NCBI GenBank assembly: GCA_035079385.1
Contig: JAVHKY010000014.1
Coordinates: 1,116,001 to 1,180,000, forward strand
Source: Aspidiotus rigidus
Lineage: Eukaryota > Arthropoda > Insecta > Hemiptera > Diaspididae
DNA: 64,000 nucleotides
Direction of reading: 5' to 3'
Part shown: positions 1 to 12,645 of the stretch, one piece after another
Layout: each line of letters starts with the position of its first letter
How positions within the stretch are numbered: position 1 is the stretch's first letter
Program-made: the position numbers and the translations under genes
The notes under the pieces: model-generated
What the model was told of the DNA's origin: nothing
Seen by the model: only the letters and a program-made list of their open reading frames with translations
Database searches by the model: none

Positions 1-1370
1 ATGCCATAGCAGGATTGCAATCACCTGATTAATCAGCTGTTGCAACTAGCGTTTTGTACAGCTGAATTGATTTTGCCGCGAAACATTCCTATTTTCATCC
101 CTTTTCTACCATGTGTAGGTCGGAAATTAAAATTCTTTCGGGTCCCTTTCTTATCATGTACAGCTCAAGAGTGGAAATTTTTTTCAAGTCCCCTTCCCAT
201 CGTATATAGCTGGAGAGTCAAAATTATTCCAAGTCCCCTTCCTATCATCTATAGTTCCAGAGATGAAATTTTTTCCGAGAATTTTAACAAATCTCCCTCC
301 TATCATATAGAGCCTAGAGCCTGAAGTTTTTCTAAGTCCCAAAAATGATGACGTGACAACTTGAATGCGCTGCAATTTTAAGGAAACCGTCGTTTTTCTA
401 AGATGTAGCTCAACAGTCAAAATTTTTCATAGCTCGGGAGTAAAAGTTTTTTCAAGTCCCCCCCCCCCCCCCCTCCTATCATAATGTATAGCTCGAGAGA
501 GGACATTTTTGTAAGTCCCCCTCCTATCTTATATAGCTCGAGAGCAGAAATTTTTCCAAGTGCCCCTCATATTATATAAAGCTTGGAGACTGAAATTCTT
601 CCAAGTCCCCCCCCCCCATCATATATAGCTCAAAAGCTGAAACTGCTATCATATATAGCTGGAGAGTCGAAATTTTTCCAAGTCCCCCTTTCATCATATT
701 ATACAGCTCGAGAGAGAATCCCTCAACAGAAGAGATATTTTCCAAACTCCTGCCATATATAGCTGGAGAGTCGAGATTTTTCCAAGTCTCACTCGTATCA
801 GAGAGAAAATTTTTGTAAGTCTCCCCCCCCCCCCCCCCTATCTTACATAGCTCGAGCGTAGACATTTTTCCAAGTGCCTCTCATATTATGTAAAGCTCGG
901 AGACTGAAATTGTTCCAAGTCCTGCTCCTCACCAATCATATATAGCTCCGAAGATTAAACTTTTTCAAGCTTCTATCATATATAACTGGAGAGTCGAAAT
1001 TTTTCCAAGTCCCCAATCTATCATATAAAGCTTGGGGGTTAAAATTTGTCCAAGTCCCGCCCCCCACGAATCGTATATAGCTCAGAAGATGAAACTTTTC
1101 CAAGCTAATTTCATATATAACTCGAGAGTGGAAATTTTTCCAAGCCCCCTTCGCATTATATAAAGGTTGAGGGCTGAAATTGTTCCAAGTCCCCATCCCC
1201 TCCATCGTATATACCTCAGAAGCTGAAACTTCCCTCCACCTATCATATAAGGCTTAGGAGCGGAAATTCTTCGAAGTCCCAACAATAATGACGTAACAAT
1301 TTGAATGCGCTCGCGCTAGTTTTCTGTAAACACCCCCTCAACAAAAGGAACCCCCGCTAAAAAAGAACGA
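1..1370. repeat. Degenerate ~46-bp tandem repeat array
   Basis: About twenty-five imperfect units built around a tatatagctcgagagt core, a run of T ending in ccaagtc, and a C-rich tract. Neighbouring cores start near 491, 536, 582 and 628, giving a 45-47-bp period; some units are shortened, for example around 658. C-runs at 458-473 and 822-838 look like slippage. The block near 330-400 (tgacgtgacaacttgaat and following) recurs around 1285-1310 and again near 57310, so the array sits inside a larger dispersed element. The same core appears in either orientation at about 4.1, 4.9, 29.0, 52.3, 57.4 and 63.9 kb. Open frames inside it are by-products of the repeat. Confidence 0.85.
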
Positions 1371-1864
1371 TGACAGTAGAAATTGCCAATAACGATATCG
1401 CTTTTAGCGATTGACCTTTTACAACGATCAAGTTAGCGAGTCCTGACTGCTGTGGAAAAAGCAAATTAACTATCGGTTTTGAAGATATATTGGATTTTAC
1501 GATTGAAATTTTGATGCCCTTGGACGTCGTTAGATCCAATTTCTACTCTACGAAGAATCGTAATTATGAAAATGGCCTCATGACACCTGTGAGCTTACAA
1601 AAGTACGTTCGGGGAGTGGTGTGAAGCGGTGAACCGCGGCCGAGCCGTATTTTCTTAGCTTCTTTTTTATCACTGAGCAATTTCAATGTAGTGAGAAATT
1701 TGTTATCAGTTGTCTTATCAAGGAAACCCACGAAAAAGATGTATTTTTTTGTGGAATTAAGTGATTGGCAATTCAGCTACAACTTTAATTCTTAGCTTTA
1801 GTTTTCTCTGTTTTTTTGGACTCGGATCCACGGATCGTGAAATATTACCGGATTTAAATCCGGA

Positions 1865-2155
1865 TCATCAATAAACCGTCCCGTTAACAACACTACTTTC
1901 GAGTGCTGCTCATTATAAACAAGGCCTTGAACATTGGTTCTTATTCAAGTGTAACACTGATTTTATCGGCTAACACTATGCTGCGTTATGACGTGTTTAT
2001 TCCCTATCAGTTGTGTACCGTATCTATCAAGTGTGCGGTCATCTTACTGGGCGTTTGTATTCACCTAGCCAAATAACTTTTTGCTATCAATCGATGATTA
2101 CATTGTTCAAGAGGCTAGCTTTTCTCCTCTTTGACTTTGCAATCTCCATATCGAA
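1865..2155 (-). mobile_element. Remnant of a Penelope-like element 3' end
   Basis: Read on the minus strand, this matches, with many changes, the 3' part of the Penelope-like element at 18850-21140. Shared blocks on the plus strand include aacaaggcct, the ctatgctgcgtt region, and ttcaagaggctagc followed by tgcaatctcc. The minus-strand string GAAAGTAGTGTTGTTAAC (about 1883-1902) corresponds to the 3' half of the hammerhead core there (GAAAGTACTCTTGTAAAAGC in the inverted copy), but the CTGATGA half is not intact. No coding function remains. Confidence 0.6.
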
Positions 2156-4050
2156 ACTTGTTTGTGAAAGTCTTGAACAAAGTGTGTGACAGGATGAGGT
2201 CATTGTGCTTCCGAGAGGTGCTTTTATCAAGCTCGATGCATTTTCTTTGTTACGTCGAAAAGTCGAAAACCAACATAAATATGTTTTTTGAGTTTGACGT
2301 CATGGGCAGAATGAGGCTTTCATGTGTATTCTTCTCCCGGGCAATGTAACGGGACAACGCGAACGTGAACGGGCTTGACTATGATATTGTGTTGGCGTCG
2401 TTTCCCGTCACAGTGCCCGGGAGCAGGTTGGATATTAAACCCTCTTTCAGCCATGGCGTAACACTTCAGAAATTTTAAAAAACTATGTATTTGGTTTATT
2501 GACGTCACAAATTAAGTGCATCAAGATTGGTAGATGCACCTCTCGGGGACTTATTGACGATTCGTATCCTGCTGAGTCCGTTACTACTGTTTAAGACTGG
2601 TACGGATCAAAAAAAGTTACTGTGGTTCAGTGGCGTATTTACGGAGGAGTAGGGACACATCAATTTTCAACGAACCAATATCAAATGCCTCTCGTGATCG
2701 ATAATATTTCACTCATGAGCAGTTGGACGGACCTTTGAAGGTTCGTTTGTTTGTTGTTTGGCCATGTTCAGATTGATGTGAGACGTCGAGAAAATAAGCG
2801 GACTCGTTAAATATAAGATTATGGCTTACCCTGCGCTTGCTTGCACACAAGATAAATTTTCATGCGGTGATAAAATATCTTTTAGAAATGATCAAGTTGA
2901 TAATTCGGGAACCGTTTTGTGAATGCCGTAAAGTATCGAAAATCTAACCACGCGTACGACGATCGTAAAATCTGCTTATCGGTTCGAACGAGGACAATTA
3001 ATTTGATTCGATTTTCGCCAATTATAGCTGGTCTTTTATTACAGCGAGCCTACGAGGTTTCAAAGTCTACCGCGAAGCGATCAAATTTGCAATCGCGTTG
3101 CAGGTTTCGCACTGCAATATTATTATCATTTTTTTTCAATCTCGCGAAGGGTCTATGAATTCGAATGCGGTGATCGTTCTGTATTCTAAAGACGCGAAAA
3201 TTTTGTCAATTTTCCGTAGAAGGGCGAATTAAAAAGTGTACAATGGTGAGAAATCCGCGATTTGTATGCGTGGAAAGTTGTTGTCACGATGTAATTGATC
3301 GAAGTGCGGCGCTGTCGACGTGAAAAATGGCTCGGAATGAGTTACCTACCGGAGGTGACGGGTTTTAAATCTTTATTAAAGCAAATTACATCCGCGTTTC
3401 AATTTATTCGATTCAATCGCCGCCGTCCCGTATTTTGTGACGAATATTTCTCGGCTTCCTACGCCGCACGATCAGGGAGCCTTATAACGGCGAGTGTCGT
3501 AGATTAAGAGCGTCGTTTTGTCTTTCCATCGAGATTTCTCGTAATCATTGCTATACGCATAGTGTAGGTTTAGGCACGCCTCCCAGGAATGTTGGAAAGT
3601 AATTACTACATGTGCGTGTAATTTGTGGGGGAAAATTCATCGAACCGTGTAAACGGTAGTTCGATAAAGTAATGGTATGGTAGGATATTCACCTTTTGAT
3701 TAATCTATACCATCGCTACTCCACCAGATATCACGAATAGGGCTATTAACATAACCCACATTTTTATCAATTTCGCGATTTCTTATAATAATATAGCTTC
3801 CTTGCTCCTGCGAGAGCGATGTTGTTTACATTACTTAATCGATGAAAAATGAGCAGCACGATAATATGCAATAATCTTTGGTATTTTTTAGCGACTCGAA
3901 GGAGTATTCGATGAGTAACTGTGGATGTATTTTTTCAAGAATTAAGTTTGATGAGACTCTTCTTTCCTTGCTCCGATCTTGGGTACGTTAGAAAAATGGA
4001 ATTCACGTCAGCCCCATGCTCCAAGTTCCATATATCAGTAAAGGAACTTG
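2156..4050. other. No gene recognised
   Basis: Only short open frames without known motifs. The stretch cagtggcgtatttacggagg at about 2636 resembles one terminal inverted repeat of hAT-type short elements (compare 33191-33354), but I find no matching second end. The 3240-3560 part is richer in CpG and less repetitive than its surroundings. Confidence 0.5.
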
Positions 4051-4074
4051 GAAAAAGTATCGATAATTGAGTTG

Positions 4075-4195
4075 TATTTATAAGAGGGGACTTGGGAGGA
4101 AGTCGACCATTAAACTGTAGATGTGAGGGAAGGACTCAAAAAACTTCCGACTTCCGGTGAGCTATGGGGGAGAGACTTGGAAAAATCACGATTTG
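4075..4195 (-). repeat. 46-bp family fragment, inverted
   Basis: Two to three units of the 1-1370 family on the opposite strand, recognised by gaggggacttgg, agctatggggga and gagacttggaaaaat. More degenerate than the array at the window start. Confidence 0.55.
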
Positions 4196-4879
4196 CGAAA
4201 AAAAAGGAAAAAACAAATGATATAGACCGGTTTTAAACCTTGTTTGTAAGTTCATCCTCAATCAATGAGTAACTTGTATATAGGGCCTATCACCCCGTGG
4301 GAAAATTGTGAGTTACCATCAGTGACATAGCGAGGTCAAAACTCCTCAGAACGTATGAAATATAAAATTTTATTGCAATTACTTTTCCCAACAATTTTTT
4401 GTAATATTTCTCTTCTCCTGCTTCTTCTTCAATCCCAGAATAATTTTCTGGTTTCGCCACGGGTTACTCTGTTTATGTGGAACTTATGTATCAGTGAAAA
4501 AGTTGAGGAATTGCCAAAATTTTGACCGGTGAGCATCGAAAATTGGAAGGAAGACCTGAGAAAATCTCGATCTTAGATGTATGTAGAAGAAGGGAAGGAG
4601 GAGGGAAAACTCCAACCGCGGTCAAATGCTGCAACCAAGATCTTTTACGGTATCCGATCACTTTTTTGATTATGTAAATTTGACATTAGTCATTTGGTTT
4701 AACGAGAGCATTAATAGTCCACGGGTCATAATGAAGAAAAAAATTCCGTAGGTAGCTCGTCGGGGTTGCCTTCATCAACTACAAATATATCAATAAAGAC
4801 GAACAGGGAATCTGTTTTATGGGAGTCTTTTTGTTTATACTTTTCTAAATAAAATCTAAACTTCGTTCATCACCACCTC

Positions 4880-5095
4880 AGGAGTTCAAACTCAAAAGTC
4901 CAACTTTTTTCAAGTTCCTCCTATCAGGTACAGCTCAATATTCGAAATGTTTCCAAGTTCCTCACCTATCATACAGATATTCAACGATTTTGGGAGTCGC
5001 TCTGACATCCTAATAGCTTGAAAGCTGAAATTTTTCCAAGTCCCTCACCCATTATAACAATTTTATAGCTTAAGAGTCGAAATTTGTCCAAGTCT
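4880..5095 (+). repeat. 46-bp family fragment
   Basis: Units such as cctatcaggtacagctcaat and gaaatttttccaagtccctc repeat about every 50-70 bp. They are a degenerate copy of the 1-1370 family in the same orientation. Confidence 0.6.
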
Positions 5096-5149
5096 CGGAT
5101 TTTTCCGGACGGTGCTCAGCACCCTGCTGTTTTTCCATATTACGCCTTC

Positions 5150-6340
5150 TCCTCACCCCAAAAAACAAGTTCTCTATTTTCCTACAAAATAGACTGCCTG
5201 AAGTTTTTCGAAAGTGCTGATATTTCGGAAAAAAATCGATTGTTTCCAAATAGTCAGAAAAAAAATCCGTATGAATTTCATCGCAAGTCTAGCTTTATGA
5301 ATTTTAAAAGCTTCCAAAAGTTTTGAGCTTCTGGAAAAAATCGCTTTATTGTGAATATCTCGAAAAATTAGGCTCTAGAAAGAAGATAAAGATGCAGGAG
5401 AAGAAGTGGAAACTATTTTGCCTGAAAGTGCCACCCTATTTAGCAGTGAATCATCAGATAGATGTCGATCTTAGCGCTACTCGGCTATAAGTAGCAAATT
5501 TCCACATCTATTAAAACAACTTTCGTTTCGACAAGCCGCCGATTATCTCCGACACGCCTAAAAACACTGCACTACTAAGCTCATAACCAGAGTGCCGTTG
5601 AGAACTCGCAAAATAAAAATAAAAAAATAGTGAAAGTATTTAATATTATTTTTCTGTCTATGTTGGAACTTACAACTCATGACAGACCTTTTAAGCTGAT
5701 CATTGGCTTTGCACTAAAGTTTAGGAATATCACTATTTAGTAAATTTCTTAAGGAACTTTTTTTAATAGAAATTTTTCCTCATGAAAGCTCGAATTTTCG
5801 AGATATTTGGAGTCGATTGATTTCCTTCCAAAAACTCAAAATTTTCGAACAGAAAATTTCAAAAAAAACATTTCTTGTTTGAAACACTTTTTAATTTGAA
5901 TTCAACTTATCAAAATATTTATGTACTATAAATCGATTTTTTCCAGAAGTCCACAACTTTAGGAAGCTTTTCAAGCTCATACTCAGACTGACAATAAAAG
6001 TTAGACTGTCCATTTTGTAGTGAAGTAAATGAAAAATATTTCTGGTTTGGAACTTTTTCTCATTGCGGAGCTCAATTTTTATGATGTCTGGAAACAACTG
6101 ATTTCCTCTCAAAAGCTCAGAACGACAAACATTGAAAGAAACTTGAGGCAGTCTCTTTCGTAGGAAACTTTGTGATACATATTTTTTGGGATATTTGCAA
6201 AAAATCAACCTTTTCCACACTCTTTTAGTTGATAATTGCACTTGTAGTAAAGTCACATTAATGGGGAATATTTTTTATCTGAACTTTTTTTAATTAGAGC
6301 CCGATATTTTGAAATGCAAAGAATTGATTTTCAGAGGCTC
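5150..6340. repeat. Degenerate tandem repeat, period about 245-280 bp
   Basis: Three diverged copies of a block with a 'taaagt(t)...cactatttagta / cattttgtagtga / cattaatgggga' stretch, then 'ggaactttttt', then 'agctc-attttcgagatatttgg'-like sequence. They begin near 5713, 5988 and 6231. Each is AT-rich and also carries an 'atcgattttttcc'-like string. No protein motif is seen. Judged by eye; boundaries are approximate. Confidence 0.45.
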
Positions 6341-7320
6341 GAACGTGCTACAAAAAATTTAGCACAAGATACGGGAGCAGGACGTTCAAAATGTTACCCG
6401 AAACACTATTTTTTTTTTTTTCATCGGGAATAAAAAATTAGAAAATTTGACTCATACAACATATTACGTATGATATCCGTCTTCAGTCAACCCGCCATTT
6501 TGAATAGCTACACTTATCTCTTCTGTTGGGATAAAATCTCTGAAAATGTCAGCAAGCGCAAGGCCGAGCGTGTTCGACTTTGATGACGTCATCATTTTTG
6601 GGGAAATGCCCGATGACTTTGAATATTTTCGACCATCGAACTATACTTATATTATAATATGAGGAGGAATCTGAGAACAGGACTTTGGGATGATGTTATC
6701 ATTTTGTGACATCATCAGCCTAAGTTAGAAACATTTGTCTGGGCTAGATATTGTAGGAATCGGTCTAGGCTAGATTACAGGAATTTTTCTAGGCTAGCTC
6801 AAGTTCAAGGAGAGCCTTCAGGACTTTCTACTGTTCCGTATCGTACAATATGATGAATGTTTCATCGTATTTACTGAGTTATAGTATAGATAATGCAGAT
6901 TGCTAAGCATGGGCTAGATTCTAGAACCTTCCTTACAGCAACTTTCTTTTTCCTGGGATAAACTCGCGTTCTTTAAGCTTCGCGTTCTCCTTCCATTGCA
7001 AAACAATTTCAATTCTACTCACTTAAACATAAAATTTCCCTCTCATCCCAATACTTCCACTCTTCACATATTAACTCTAATATTCAACTCTCTTTCGCTG
7101 CACTCAATTGCCTTCATATCACCAACCTCTCTGTCTTTCCTCCTCTTTACTCATTCACAAATCCTCTCTCCTACCCTCACTATCTAATCCACTTGCTTCT
7201 CCCTGTCTTCTACCTCACAATTATGTTACATCATCGGGCGAAATGACTCTTCGGTCGAAGCCCTATTCATAAATCGTATTTTCTTCATGTATTTTTTTTT
7301 TTCTTTGTTTTGTTTGTTTC
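6341..7320. other. No gene; TGACGTCA palindrome and tctaggctag repeats
   Basis: Holds a perfect 14-bp palindrome TGATGACGTCATCA near 6580, with a CREB/ATF-type TGACGTCA core. A short run of tctaggctag-like motifs follows at about 6735-6800. The same two motifs occur together near 22.1-22.5 and 52.6-53.0 kb, which points to a dispersed repeat rather than a lone regulatory site. Confidence 0.4.
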
Positions 7321-7377
7321 TTTTTTTTTTTTTTTTTTTTAATAAACGGTTTATTAAAAAAAAAAAAAAAAAAAAAA
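7321..7377. repeat. Perfect T/A palindrome with a poly(A) signal on each strand
   Basis: A 20-nt T run, then AATAAAC, a single central G at 7348, GTTTATT, then an A run. The arms 7321-7347 and 7349-7375 are exact reverse complements. Both strands read AATAAA just inside, as if two poly(A)-tailed 3' ends met tail to tail, or one tail was duplicated in inverted form. Confidence 0.85.
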
Positions 7378-9484
7378 TGGGACATGCTGTTTTCCACGGG
7401 GCCGCGAAGTTTGAAGGTCTCCCGCATTTTTTTAAATAACGCTTTGAACCGTATTTTTATATGGCTTATGGACTATGAGTGCATTACAGTTTTTTGTGAA
7501 TTTATAATTTTTGAAAACATGAAGCGGAAACTTTGCACCTCTTCCAATTTACTCTCTTGTAATGACTGTGCTACATTCTATACTCTCATTACTGCGCCGC
7601 ATTTAATGTGTTCGCGAGCTACTTCGCGTGCAAACTTCTTCTAAACGCTGATTCTCCATCAACTCTGTGCTGGACTGTAGAAAATTTTCCTTTCATAATT
7701 ATCTTCGGACCGGACGACGCGACGCGAAGCCAACCGCTGGTAAGCATTATTGCATATCAGGGGTGTATTTACGGCGCAACGCGAACCGCACTCGTACGCG
7801 TACTCGGCCAGTATTGCGCTCGACGCTGCGTCGACGTCGGTGCAAGGACTGGGTGCTGTAGCACGACGTCGTCGCTATTTTCATTTTACATCGACAATAA
7901 ATTATCGAAATATATTTTGTCGCTCGCTGACAAAAACACGAATTACAAACTTTTATAGAGGTATCGCACACGTATACCTGCGATATGTATAGGAATGAGA
8001 AGAACGCAATTGATGAAAAACGGGGTATCTTCATTCCAGTTTACGCGCCATTAAATTTCGGGTCTTCGTAGCCGCTAATTTAACGTCGCCTACAATTTAC
8101 CACGCAATGATGACGACTCGATGTATCTTTTTGTGTACACGAGCAAATTATAGTATAGATTCGCGTTCGCGTCTCATTCTAGCGAGCAAGTTGTGTTACG
8201 TACCGGTAATTATCGGCTGAGCTACACTCGGAAGAGCAAAGCTGTCGTACGATCACCTTTTCGTTATTTTCGCAGTTAGTAATTATATTCGATTTCTTTT
8301 CATTATCCCCTTCATTCTTTCCCCTTCGCACGTATGTGTACACAAGTTTAAAACGCGATTGTACTCGCGATATTGGGTATGCTGTATAAAATCTTACTCT
8401 GTAATAATGTGTAATTCTTGTTCGATGCATGTGGTTAATTATGACTGTGGGTTTTCTAGTTCTGTTAGCGAGTAAACAAGCGATGACTGGTCAGAGGTTA
8501 ACTTTTTTCTTGGCACTCGTATAAACGACCATGTACACAGTTCGCCATCTCCGCGTGTAAACTGATGCACTGCATTACTTGTGGCATCATCGTATCCGTG
8601 TATCATTTATTATAAAATTTCAATACTTTTATACGAATACGTAATTTCAAGCTAGCTCGCACGCGCATTTACATAATTGCGACAAACAAAACTGACACTA
8701 TTTACCTTCGGTGCGCGGTATTTTGTAGGTCACGTGGAGTGTTATTGGTTATTTTTGATAGAGGTTCCTTCACAATTCATTCCGGCCCAACGGATAGAAT
8801 TAATCGAATAAAGTATTTGAGAACTTTTCTGACTAATGGAAAGATGTATAATTTCCAACGACGAAGAGATGTTTATGAACGAAGTATTGTAATGAGTTGA
8901 AGCTTCTCAGTTGGTTCTAGATCTCCAATCGTAATTCTGGTATTTCATATCGAGAGAATGATGAAGATAATAATAGTGGGCAGTGACGTACTAAGATTGG
9001 GAGGACAGTGGCTGGAATGATGGTGTACAGATAAGCTGAAATTTCATCGAGTACTTATGTTAAGGGTCTGTTTTGCAGGCTTCTACATAAGAGCTCAACG
9101 ATTAAGAGTCAGTTTTACCAACTGGAAAGTCGACAATTGTTTGAAAATGAAACTTAGATGAGGAACAAGATTGAGTCGCCATGCGCCTCAGTATCCAGAT
9201 CTCATGTCTTTTGTCTCACCGTACCCCTATTTGAAAATTCGCGAGTACACCCCCTCCCCTCCCCGTCAAGACGGATCGTGCGCGTGCGTGTGCAAATGTA
9301 TAGCCGTGGGTGGTTCAGAAATTTGCATGTACAGCCCGTGTGCGCGTGCAAATGTTTTCCTTTCCTTTATTTTTCTCTTCGCAATTGGATAGGGGCTCTC
9401 ACCTTGCCAGAAGCCCCCCAAAAAAAACAAGAAGATTTTTTCAAAATTTAAAATCTTAAATGAATCAAATTACTGGGGTGTAAT
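7378..9484. other. No gene; CpG-dense patch at about 7700-7880
   Basis: No convincing exon. The interval around 7700-7880 is unusually rich in CpG (gacgacgcgacgcg, cgtacgcgtactcg, gacgctgcgtcgacg) and lies outside repeats I recognise. It begins next to caggggtgtatttacgg at 7758, which resembles a hAT-type end. It could be unique host regulatory DNA; nothing further can be assigned. Confidence 0.35.
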
Positions 9485-10240
9485 CAGTTATTTTAGCTAA
9501 GGAAGTGGCGTTTTTGGCAGCTCTGTGACTGCATCACATTCTGGTAGACTGATATGACCAGGGATCCATATGAATGTTATTTGGGTGTTGATAGACTTAA
9601 GAATGTGAGGTGAGTGCGTTGAATAAGGGGGGGGGGGGGGTGAGCGCTATACGTGTCTAGTATGGAGTGTAAAGAAGAAAGTGAGTCGGTAAGAAGAAGG
9701 AATTTGCCATTTGGAGGGAGTTAGGAGAGATGAGAAAGGCAGGAGAATTTTGAATAGGTAAGGCATCTACTTATGGAATAAGCGTAAGCTGTTTTATTCA
9801 ATTGCTCAGACCCGTTTGAAAGGTAAATTGTGTAATCCGGATATTCTTGTATCATCTGTCGGATGTTTTGGATAATCATGTTGTTGTTAGATTTAGGGAA
9901 TTGTGTGAGGTCAAGACGTATATTTGGTTCAGGGAGCGTCCAAGGTGGGGAGGTAATGTAAATGGGTTGCAAAGGATTTGCTTGAAATGGCTTATTGAGG
10001 GAAAGATTGAATCGGAGAAGGATAAGTTTATTGTGAGTCGAAAGGGGTTGCGTGCTTTTTAGAAAGATTGAGTTATATATAGGAAGATCAGGGAATTGGG
10101 AGACATAGGATAAGAGATTAGAAGTTAGGATGAGTCTACGAAAGAAGAGTGGAGGTTCAGCGGCTTCTGCACATAAACTAAGTTTGGGGCTCGTGCGGTA
10201 GGCACCTAAGGCCATTCTCAAGGAGTGGTAAAACTAAAAG
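9485..10240 (-). pseudogene. Decayed LINE (RT C-terminus plus RNase H)
   Basis: The minus strand has an open 166-codon stretch (10221-9721) starting with the hallmark C-terminal reverse-transcriptase block of insect LINEs: MRMALGAYRTSP, then AEAAEPPLFFRR. After about 110 residues comes DYTIYLSNGSEQ, matching the YTDGSK start of a LINE RNase H, with the catalytic Asp apparently changed. Further on, in another frame near 9595-9530, FIWIPGH matches the RNase H C-terminal block. RT plus RNase H fits I/R1/LOA-like LINEs; I cannot place the clade. The N-terminal RT, endonuclease and ORF1 are missing and the frame is broken, so this is a dead 5'-truncated copy. Confidence 0.8.
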
Positions 10241-10764
10241 TTGTTCTAATCGCCCATTTGTATCAATCGTCGTTTCTACTCAATTTCGTAAAAGTGGCCC
10301 TTAATACGGAATTTGAAGGCCAATAAATACGTTCATTGTGAAATTTTTTTTACTAGATTAGGATCAGTCCTGATCGTCCAAACCTAATCTTTCTCTTTTC
10401 CCTTTTCCATCTCCTTCTTATTTGAAGAATTGCACAACTAGCTGGCTACTTGAATGAAAATTTGAATCTAGAAGCTTTTGAATTGTATACTTGGAGTAGA
10501 GAATTTTTCCTTTGAAAGTACTCGTCTTATTATGATTGAGCAAGACGGAGATACATAGACGTGTAAGAGTTTTATTGGAACTAACGTTTCAAAAATATTA
10601 GTTTCATATTAAAAGTCAAAAATAAAAGTCAAAGCTTAGCATGCTACATTTTCAACTAATTTCTCTTTGATTTTCTTATTCTTGAATCGATAACGACTGG
10701 AGAAGGATTTGATATGGTCGTTTATTCCAACAGCGATACTTTCTGAAATCAGTATTTCCAAATT
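10241..10764. other. No gene recognised
   Basis: AT-rich, with no recognisable motif apart from a ggaactaacgtttca stretch near 10580. That resembles the GAAACGT tail of the hairpin elements elsewhere in the window, read on the minus strand. Confidence 0.4.
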
Positions 10765-11170
10765 TTGCCGGTACTAATAATTAAATTCACTCATCCTGAC
10801 TGCAACTTCGATCTTACAAGTACCAACTTTAAAAAAACAAACTCAATATACCGCTCTCATCTAGTTTCGTACCGCACCGACGGGTCAAAGAGTAAGCCTG
10901 GAGTAAGGGACCAGACAACTTTAGCTCGACATCGAATTTTATTTATCTTGGCCGCCAACCTCCAGGCCTTATTTTTTGTCTTGAAATCATTTACAACCTT
11001 CTAAATCCACAATCTGAAGTAGACATTTACTCACATCACCCTCTAGTTCAATGCACTTACCGTCTCTCACCGGCACAACAGAGCAAATGAGCTCCATATG
11101 GATTCCTAGCCACGAGGGACTGTCAGATGATGACGCTGGAATTTTTCTAATAGATCACACTTACGGTTAA
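10765..11170 (+). pseudogene. Decayed LINE RNase H fragment
   Basis: The plus strand encodes VSYRTDGSKSKPGV near 10860-10910, the classic first block of a LINE-type RNase H with its catalytic Asp intact. About 180 nt later, in another frame near 11080-11140, MSSIWIPSHEGL matches the C-terminal WIPxHxG block. The frame is broken between them. The orientation is opposite to the LINE at 9485-10240 and the sequence differs, so it is a separate insertion. Confidence 0.75.
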
Positions 11171-11579
11171 GGTTTCCATTCGAGCCTTCACAAATAACGC
11201 TTCCGTTCGAGTAATGCATCTTCAATTCCGAACGCTCCACTTCTTAGAACGGGAGACATGTGGCAACGCAGTAACACGACTACTCGCAGATCGAGTGCGC
11301 CACACGAATGCGTATAAACTGTCATTTAACCTCTAATCATCATCAACGTATTATTAAGCATCATCAAGCACGATCATAAGTCATAGACACGTAACACGAT
11401 CGAACCGACAACTCCTCAAGTATCGTACGACTCCCAGTGGAGCAACTATTTATTCTCACTGAATGGGAATAAAATACGTCAATGAAAAATTTTTAAATAA
11501 GATGCATAATACTGTAAAAAATATCAATGTATCAAACTGAACGTAATTTCGGTCAATGATCATCATCGAAGCTACACAA
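11171..11579. other. No gene recognised
   Basis: Possible LINE 3' tail, then unassigned sequence containing repeated atcatcaa-type strings at about 11330-11370. No coding signal. Confidence 0.35.
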
Positions 11580-12645
11580 ATACTGACTAAGATGAAGAGG
11601 CGATCGCAGGAAAACAAAACAAGCGTGTCGATGACCTTATTATTAATATGAAAGCCATACAATTTGCTGTGACGAATGATTTCGAGTTCTTCCAACGTTA
11701 TACGACAACGATTGGAATTTTACACGTGAAGAAGCTCCTTAGATCCTCTTCTTTCGATAAGGTGGTCGGCGTAAACAGAATGGCCCAAGATTCTAGAGAC
11801 GCAAGCATTGATATTTCCTATGACCCCAGCGGTCATTTTCTGCTGGTTTTACCAATTGCAATCACTGTACTTCAATTCATGGACACCCCTTCCTCTGAAA
11901 ACTAGGATATCGTCCTTACGGTAGACCAGGAAATTGCTGAGGACGTTGTGATTATAATGAGCAGGTTGAAGAGCCCTCCTGAGTGTGCTTGAGAACCGGC
12001 CTAAGAAGGGTAGTATGGTCCTTTTCTTCATGCTTATAGACGGGGTAAGAGCGGTTTAAATTGCGGACCAAGATATCGATTTCAATGTCACTAGAAACGG
12101 CAAGGTGTTTCATGACAGCAGTCGTTTTGGTAGCCAGGCGTCGGAGCCATGATGATGAAGGTGAAAATTTTGTAGGATTTGGGTAAAAGAACTCCATGGA
12201 TCATCATCTCACAGAACGTAGGTTTTCTGAGAATACCAAACTCATGGCGCCCAGTTTTGATGGAGACGCTAAGATCAAGGAATTTAATTTCGGTGCTTCC
12301 TACCTCCATAAAAATTGTTATAGAAGGATGAGGATTGTTGAAGTGAGAAAGACATGTTTCAAGAATAAAAAGAGGACTGGAACATTGACATAGGACCTAC
12401 AACAATAGGTGATCTGAGTGAGGAAGTTGAAAGGTAAAGGAAACAGATCATACCCAGAGGGGAGCCGTTAGGGTTACCGAATTTCTCCCTGAAGAGAACA
12501 GACGCGGAAGAGATTTTTTCGATAGGGACGAGAAGGATGTTACCAGCAAGGTGTGAGTATGCTGGAAGGTGGCTTCACGTGAGGACTGACTCTGGGGGAT
12601 TCCTCTTTAACATTCTGAACCAAAGAGGTGGAACTCGTAATAGAG
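11580..12645 (-). pseudogene. Decayed Penelope-like element: RT and GIY-YIG endonuclease
   Basis: Minus strand, read from about 12640 down. First SVLFREKFGNPNGSPLG (about 12500-12455), matching the MGSPLSP block that precedes the RT active site. Next HFNNPHPSI and IKFLDLSV (about 12350-12270), then ILRKPTF, the post-active-site blocks typical of Penelope RTs. Then PFLGRFSSTLRRAL and GRGVHELKYSDCN (about 12010-11855), the linker and start of the GIY-YIG nuclease. Last LEELEIIRHSKL and NNKVI (about 11695-11630), its C-terminus. Frames change several times and stops interrupt, so the copy is dead. Penelope-like elements use this RT plus GIY-YIG pair for insertion. Confidence 0.8.

Noticed and set aside
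1..1370. CRISPR-like array
   Set aside because: The repeats are imperfect and directly tandem with no unique spacers, and the DNA is eukaryotic in character.
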